Assembly: GCA_947487385.1 (NCBI GenBank)
Contig: CANKWU010000002.1
Coordinates: forward strand, 55,050 to 119,049
DNA: 64,000 bases
DNA from: Spartobacteria bacterium
GTDB lineage: Bacteria; Verrucomicrobiota; Verrucomicrobiia; Chthoniobacterales; UBA6821
Direction of reading: 5' to 3'
This document shows positions 58,662 to 64,000 of this stretch, one piece after another. Each line of letters opens with the position of its first letter. Position 1 is the stretch's first letter. The notes under the pieces were generated by a model. It was not told where the DNA came from. It ran no database searches and saw nothing but the letters and a program-made list of their open reading frames with translations. The position numbers and the translations under genes are program-made.

Positions 58662-60421
58662 GTAGAATCGGCAAGACCATACGGATCCTTATGCTGGAGG
58701 ATTCCGACTTCGACTCAGAACTGATCATCAGGGAACTGCGGAAGGGAAACCTCGACTTTGTCTGGCATAGAGTCCAGGCCCGAGAGGAGTACCGGCAGGC
58801 GCTCATGAACTATCTGCCCGATCTTATCCTAGTCGACTACAAGTTGCCCGACTTCGACGGAGACCAGGCCATCGTCATGGCCAAGGAAATCTGTCCGGAG
58901 GTACCGGCAATCATCGTGACAGGAGCAATCGGCGAAGATACCGCCGTGGAGCTCTTTAAGAAAGGGGCCACCGACTTCGTGCTCAAGGACCGGATGGAGG
59001 GTCGCTTGGGTGCCGTCGTCGAGAGGGCACTTACGGAGTCCGCCAACCGGTTGGCAAGCCGACAGGCGGAGGAGCAACAGCAACAGCTCAATGCAGAACT
59101 CCGGCGACTTGCCACGCACAACCCCCTAACGGGGCTCGCTTCTCGATCTCTTCTGATGGAGAAGTTGCAGGAAGCGATCTCAAAGGTCGACACGGCGGCG
59201 ATTGATACGGCCTTTTTCTCGATTGATCTCGACCACTTCAAGCAGCTCAACGCCACCTACGGCATTCCCTTTTCTGACCAAGTCCTCGTGGAGACCGCAC
59301 GGAGGCTCTGTACCCTCTGCGGCGATGGGGATCTGGTTGGAAATCTGACGGGGGACAAGTTCTACCTGCTCCTGCGGCGACTCGGCCTGGAAGGGGATCT
59401 GCCCGTACTCCTAAAACAGATCAGGTCTTGCTTCCATCGGCCTTTCCATATTCGAAATCTCGACATCACCGTCGAGGCCTCCATCGGGGGAGTGATCCTG
59501 AGGAACCCCGAGGACACAACGAGCGATGTCATGGCCCAGTGCGAGGAGGCCATGCGACAGGTCAAAAAAAGGAAAAAACAGGACATCTATATGGTGGATG
59601 AAAGCGTCATCAAGGAATTGAAACGACGAAGCCTTCTGGACAACGAAATCCTCGATGCCGTGAGGAAAAAAAGTCTCTTCCTTCTTTTTCAGCCAATCGT
59701 CAGCCTTCGAACGGGGAAGATTCATGGAGCGGAAGGGTTGCTAAGGTTCCGTCAGAGAGATGGCACCATCCTGCCAGCGGTAGAATTCATGGATGCCCTG
59801 ATACGAACATCCTCCCTCTCCCTAATCGACGAAGCTGTTGTCTCCGACTTCCTCGCCTCGAGCAAACCCCTCATCGAGACACTTCTCCAAAGAGAGGGTT
59901 TTCGTTTTTCCTTCAACATCTCGCCTGGGATCCTTGCCAATGTGGGATATGCTGGGAAGATTCTTGCCCAGATCGCAAATGCGGGAGCCAACCCGGAATC
60001 CTTCACACTAGAAATCCTCGAAGAGGGACTCATGCCGACAAACGGGACGGTGCGTGAAAACCTGACCATCTTGAAAAAAGCGGGTGTCCAGATCGCCGTG
60101 GATGATTTCGGCATCGGCTATAGTAATCTGATGCGACTCTCGGAGCTGCCGATCAATGAGCTGAAAATTCCGCGTGAACTGATCGGGGGGATCAGGTCGG
60201 GGGACGCGAGGCTGAAAGCTGTTCTGGAGACCATCGTCGGCATCGCAAAAAATCTAGGTCTCTTCATTGTCGCCGAGGGGGTAGAGACACAGGCTGAGGC
60301 AGAGCATCTCCGCATTCTTGGTTGCGAATACGGGCAAGGATACCTCTATGGAAAAGCGATGCCGTTGGAGGAACTCCTGACCCTCATCGTGAAACAAGAA
60401 ACCAAGGGAAACGCTGATTAA
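58658..60421 (+). CDS. REC-GGDEF-EAL response regulator with degenerate GGDEF
   Basis: ILMLEDSDFDSELI, LILVDYKLPDFDGDQ; TGDKF (59348-59362); EGL (59732-59740), DDFGIGYSN, LKIPR, AEGVE, GCEYGQGYLYG. Confidence 0.93.
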   Translation: MSRIGKTIRILMLEDSDFDSELIIRELRKGNLDFVWHRVQAREEYRQALMNYLPDLILVDYKLPDFDGDQAIVMAKEICPEVPAIIVTGAIGEDTAVELFKKGATDFVLKDRMEGRLGAVVERALTESANRLASRQAEEQQQQLNAELRRLATHNPLTGLASRSLLMEKLQEAISKVDTAAIDTAFFSIDLDHFKQLNATYGIPFSDQVLVETARRLCTLCGDGDLVGNLTGDKFYLLLRRLGLEGDLPVLLKQIRSCFHRPFHIRNLDITVEASIGGVILRNPEDTTSDVMAQCEEAMRQVKKRKKQDIYMVDESVIKELKRRSLLDNEILDAVRKKSLFLLFQPIVSLRTGKIHGAEGLLRFRQRDGTILPAVEFMDALIRTSSLSLIDEAVVSDFLASSKPLIETLLQREGFRFSFNISPGILANVGYAGKILAQIANAGANPESFTLEILEEGLMPTNGTVRENLTILKKAGVQIAVDDFGIGYSNLMRLSELPINELKIPRELIGGIRSGDARLKAVLETIVGIAKNLGLFIVAEGVETQAEAEHLRILGCEYGQGYLYGKAMPLEELLTLIVKQETKGNAD

Positions 60422-60704
60422 ATCGCATAGAAGCCGTTGCGTGTAGAATTGGTCGCGGGCAAGGAGGCTTGGCGCGAGCATCCCCGCAGAGCTAAAGCCA
60501 TTTGTCGATTTTGCGGCGCTGCTCTCTCGGGCAAGACCGCTGCGGGTATTAACTCACTCACTCCCTCGAGGATCGCCCTATCGGGTTTGCCTCCTGCAAA
60601 TCTACCCGGGCTGTTTCCACAGCCACGTTTTGCCCAGCGCTCGCGCCTTCAAAAATCAGCAAATGCTCTTCAGTGTCCTTCATTGGATTAAATCAGCGTT
60701 TCCC
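60406..60704. mobile_element. MITE-like non-coding element with 20-nt terminal inverted repeats
   Basis: Left end GGGAAACGCTGATTAAATCG; reverse complement of right end GGGAAACGCTGATTTAATCC (18/20 identical); about 300 bp with no credible ORF. Confidence 0.6.
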
Positions 60705-60720
60705 TAACCAACCAACCACT

Positions 60721-60870
60721 ATGCTCTACACAATTGCCATCGTTCTTCTCGTCCTCTGGGCTGTCGGACTCGTCAGCGCCTACACAATGGGCGGATTCAT
60801 CCACATCCTACTTGTATTCGCCCTCGTGGTTCTTCTGATCCAGATCATCCAGGGACGCAAGATCCTCTGA
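60721..60870 (+). CDS. Small two-TM membrane protein (lmo0937 family-like)
   Basis: MLYTIAIVLLVLWAVGLVSAYTMGGFIHILLVFALVVLLIQIIQGRKIL; true start at 60721, not 60673. Confidence 0.78.
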   Translation: MLYTIAIVLLVLWAVGLVSAYTMGGFIHILLVFALVVLLIQIIQGRKIL

Positions 60871-60903
60871 TACATCAGTTCGGCACTACAGCTGGGGTAA
60901 AGA

Positions 60904-61926
60904 TCAGTCGGCGTCAGGATTCTTCCTTGGAAAAAGAAAGGAGCAGAGACCCGATACAAGAAGTGCCCCAGCTATAACCGCGAGCGACCAAATTGTAGGG
61001 AAGTGACCGTGGAAGTGAGGATCTAACCACGACATTTTCAGGCCCACAAAGCAGAGGATAAATCCGAGGCCGTACTTGAGGTAATGGAACTTGGAGGCCA
61101 TTCCGGACAGGATAAAGAACAGAGCTCTCAGACCTAGAATCGCGAAGATATTTGACGTGAACACGATGAAGGGTTCCTTGGTGATCGCAAAGATCGCAGG
61201 GACACTGTCGACAGCGAAAATGATATCGGTGAACTCGATGAAGATAAGCGTCAGGAAGAGCGGTGTCCCCATGAGGATGCCCGCTTCCCTGATCAGGAAC
61301 TTCCCATCGTGAAGCCCCGGTGATATCGGCAGGAACTTCTTCAGGAGGCGAAGGAGAAAGTTTTGGCCCGGATCGGGATGAGACTCTGGACCGAAGGCGA
61401 CCTTGAGACCCGTGATAGCCAGAAAGACTCCAAAAACGAGCGGCACCCAGGAGATCTGCATCAGCACTGAGCCGAGGGCGATGAAGAGGGCGCGGAAGAC
61501 GATGGCTCCGAGGATGCCGTAGAAGAGGATCTTATGCCGGTACTTCGGCGGGATCGCAAAGAAGTCGAAGACCACAAGGAAGATGAAGAGATTGTCGATT
61601 GAGAGGCTCTTCTCAACCAACCAACCGGAGAGAAACTCAAGACTGCACTGCTTGGCGAGAACCTTGGGGTCGTATCCGGCCAACCTCGGATCCTGAGGAA
61701 AGATATGCAGTCCGTAGAAGTAGAGGCCTAGGCAAAAAAGAAGAGCCAAGGAAACCCAAAGAAGCAGATTAAAGAGGGCCTCACGGTGACCTATCTCATG
61801 CTCATTCCCATTCCTGCGACGCATGTCCAGAAACAGGCTTCCTAGAATCATGAGGAGAAAGATTCCGTAGAGCCACCAGACGCGCTCCATCGGAAAAAGC
61901 TCGGGATGATAAGCGGCGGCGATCAT
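60904..61926 (-). CDS. TerC family integral membrane protein
   Basis: EFLSGWLVEKSLSIDNLFIFLVVFDFFAIPPKYRHKILFYGILGAIVFRALFI, EFTDIIFAVDSVPAIFAIT. Confidence 0.94.
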   Translation of the reverse strand: MIAAAYHPELFPMERVWWLYGIFLLMILGSLFLDMRRRNGNEHEIGHREALFNLLLWVSLALLFCLGLYFYGLHIFPQDPRLAGYDPKVLAKQCSLEFLSGWLVEKSLSIDNLFIFLVVFDFFAIPPKYRHKILFYGILGAIVFRALFIALGSVLMQISWVPLVFGVFLAITGLKVAFGPESHPDPGQNFLLRLLKKFLPISPGLHDGKFLIREAGILMGTPLFLTLIFIEFTDIIFAVDSVPAIFAITKEPFIVFTSNIFAILGLRALFFILSGMASKFHYLKYGLGFILCFVGLKMSWLDPHFHGHFPTIWSLAVIAGALLVSGLCSFLFPRKNPDAD

Positions 61927-63221
61927 TGGGAAGGAGCCTCTTCGTTCAACGAGAGCTTCAGGTCACGACTGACAAGCAGCTTGTCGATGCGCTGACGATC
62001 CATATCGACGACCTCGAAGTGGAAGCCGTTCTGCTTAAATCTTTCACCCTCTTCAGGGATATGACCGAGATGATGGAGTACGAATCCTCCGATCGTCTGG
62101 TACCGGTTGGTCTCCAGCTCCTCATCGGACAACTCCAGGGAGATAGCCTGGGCTGTCTCCTCGAAATCGAGCTGGGCATCGATCAGCCAACTCCCATCCT
62201 CGCGCGTGATGATCTCGGGATAGTTCTGGCGGACACCACGCTCGGGCAATCTGCCGACGATGGCCTCGACCACATCTTTGAGCGTGACCATCCCTTCGAC
62301 CACACCGAACTCATCGACTACCAGGGCCACATGACGGCGGGTGTTCCTAAACTCCTCGATGAGGCGTGGGGCCATCATAGTGGAAGGGACAAAGAGCGGT
62401 GGATTCAGTACGTCCCCAAGTTTTACTGAGCCTGTGAGAGAGAGGTTGGCCCATAGGGATTTCACAGAAACGATGCCTCGGATATTGTCAGGAGTCCCCT
62501 GAAAGACAGGGTAATCGGAGTGACCTGCCCCGGCGATCCGGCGCCAGTTGGCTTCGTTCGTGTCGTCAAGATCGAGCCATGTCACCCTGGAGCGGGGGGT
62601 CATGAGTTCAGCCGCAGACTGCTCGTCGAGATCTAGTACCCCCTCGACCATCTCCTTCTCGGCAGGGTCAAAGGCACCGCTCTCCAAACCCTCATCCATC
62701 ATCTGCAGAACATCTTCCTCGGTCTGTTCGGCAGTGCGACGGGGATCAAGACGGAGTAGCTTCAGGGTCGACGCGACAAAGGCCCAACCCAACTCAGCCA
62801 GCGGATCGATCCAAATAGTCAACCAACGAGCCAGACGGGAGAGGGCCCTAATCGGGAGGGAGGTGTGAAGCGATTCCCCGATGGCCCTCGGAAGAAGAAT
62901 CCCGAAGAGCAGAATCAGGAAAGCAATAACTGTCGTGAGAATCCCGATCCAGGCGGGGAGAAGCATCACCCTCCCCTCATGATCGAGGATCAGAAGATCA
63001 CGCGACGAAAGCACAGAGGCCAAGGTAAAAAGAAACACGGAGGCGAGGCGCAACCCTGGACGGGGACGCGATTTTGCATCCACGTAAGAGGCCACTGAGT
63101 CAGCATCGCCACGGCGCTTCAGAAGGACCACATCGGCCATCACGCAGATCCCGCCCAGAAGGATGAGGAGAAGCGGCAACAAGCACATCAGCAAGTAATC
63201 AACGGTCTGGACAGTATTCAT
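61923..63221 (-). CDS. HlyC/CorC-type membrane protein (CBS pair + CorC domain)
   Basis: VEGVLDLDEQSAAELMTPRSRVTWLDL, HSDYPVFQGTPDNIRGIVSVKSL, HVALVVDEFGVVEGMVTLKDVVEAIVG. Confidence 0.92.
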   Translation of the reverse strand: MNTVQTVDYLLMCLLPLLLILLGGICVMADVVLLKRRGDADSVASYVDAKSRPRPGLRLASVFLFTLASVLSSRDLLILDHEGRVMLLPAWIGILTTVIAFLILLFGILLPRAIGESLHTSLPIRALSRLARWLTIWIDPLAELGWAFVASTLKLLRLDPRRTAEQTEEDVLQMMDEGLESGAFDPAEKEMVEGVLDLDEQSAAELMTPRSRVTWLDLDDTNEANWRRIAGAGHSDYPVFQGTPDNIRGIVSVKSLWANLSLTGSVKLGDVLNPPLFVPSTMMAPRLIEEFRNTRRHVALVVDEFGVVEGMVTLKDVVEAIVGRLPERGVRQNYPEIITREDGSWLIDAQLDFEETAQAISLELSDEELETNRYQTIGGFVLHHLGHIPEEGERFKQNGFHFEVVDMDRQRIDKLLVSRDLKLSLNEEAPSQ

Positions 63222-63228
63222 CCAAAAA

Positions 63229-63927
63229 TCAGTTCAGCAATGACTCCAGCTTGGAGGGGGAGACCTCCAGCAGTGTCTCAACCGCCAGATCGCACTCTCC
63301 CAAGGAGGAGAGAGGGTTCGTCGTGGCTACGCCAACGACCTTCATTCCTCCCCTCCTTGCCGCCTCGATCCCTGCAAAGGCATCCTCAATGACAACGCAA
63401 CACTGTGGCGAAAGACCGAGCAACTCGGCTCCCTTCAAGAAGACCTCGGGGTCAGGCTTTCCATGGAGAACATCGGTGCCGCAGACAACCTCATCGAAGA
63501 GGGCATCCAGGCCGGTCGCAGCAAAAAGCGCATCCAGATTACCCCTCGGAGTGGAGGATCCAACCGCACGAGGAATACCGGCCTCCTTCAGGGCAATCAG
63601 CAATTCGCGGGCACCAGGCAGTACGATAACACCCTCGGCAGCAACAAGCTCTCGGTAGAGTTCCTCTTTCCGATTAGCCAACTCACGGACAACATCCAGA
63701 TCAGCACCCCAGCCCAGAGCAGGGATGATCACCTCGTTTTTCTTGCCGAATCCAGCCTTGAAATGTCCTTCAGGCAGGACGAGTCCCCGTTCGTCGGCCA
63801 ACAGCTCCCAAGACCTTTCATGCTGGGAGGAGGAGTCGATCACGACTCCATCCCAGTCAAACAGAACACCCCACGATTTGGTCATTGCCGGAATAATGGG
63901 GAAATCAAGAGGGTGCGGCAACGTCAT
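63229..63927 (-). CDS. HAD superfamily hydrolase (beta-phosphoglucomutase-like)
   Basis: GVLFDWDGVVIDSSSQHERSWELLA, AVGSSTPRGNLDALF, VIEDAFAGIEAARRGGMKVVGVATT. Confidence 0.9.
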   Translation of the reverse strand: MTLPHPLDFPIIPAMTKSWGVLFDWDGVVIDSSSQHERSWELLADERGLVLPEGHFKAGFGKKNEVIIPALGWGADLDVVRELANRKEELYRELVAAEGVIVLPGARELLIALKEAGIPRAVGSSTPRGNLDALFAATGLDALFDEVVCGTDVLHGKPDPEVFLKGAELLGLSPQCCVVIEDAFAGIEAARRGGMKVVGVATTNPLSSLGECDLAVETLLEVSPSKLESLLN

Positions 63928-64000
63928 TCTTCAAGGGGTTGCACTACCCCGATACTTAGGCGAAACTCCCCCATCACATGACCTGCACGAAACTCCTTCC

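Noticed and set aside
60437-60691. 84-aa plus-strand ORF inside the MITE-like element
   Set aside because: No recognisable domain, and it sits between terminal inverted repeats; more likely repeat DNA than a gene

Overview
This 64 kb window is gene-dense and mostly housekeeping. It looks like a Verrucomicrobiota-type chromosome: two PEP-CTERM proteins, a TIGR03790-like protein, a dnaG-rpoD pair and trp/dap clusters. The taxonomy is inference and was not tested. Confident content includes tRNA-Asn, smpB, trpE-trpG, lipB/ruvC, a small bacterial SRP RNA, argH, tatC, recN, an ecotin homologue, lepA, trpA, dapF-dapA-dapB-folK-panB, SulP, dnaG-rpoD, hemW, cydAB and TerC/CorC-type membrane proteins. 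The most interesting accessory block is about 45.6-60.4 kb. It holds an atypical LuxR-type regulator, an orphan protein, and a translationally coupled exopolysaccharide-type operon (epimerase, TPR + outer-membrane barrel, HEAT-repeat protein, QxxRW family-2 glycosyltransferase, nucleotide-sugar dehydrogenase). A GH16-like glycosidase and a c-di-GMP/two-component operon (GAF-GGDEF-EAL, PAS histidine kinase, Rcp1-like receiver, REC-GGDEF-EAL) follow. Other notable signals are a MITE-like element with 20-nt inverted ends that supplies the stop codon of the last EAL gene, a short-variable-arm tRNA with a UAA anticodon, an ecotin lacking the usual disulfide cysteines, a lysine/alanine/proline-rich extension on RpoD, short tandem repeats in several spacers, and a 12-mer motif shared by two regulatory-gene leaders. 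No CRISPR array, rRNA or intact IS element was seen. All family calls were made by eye without database searches.
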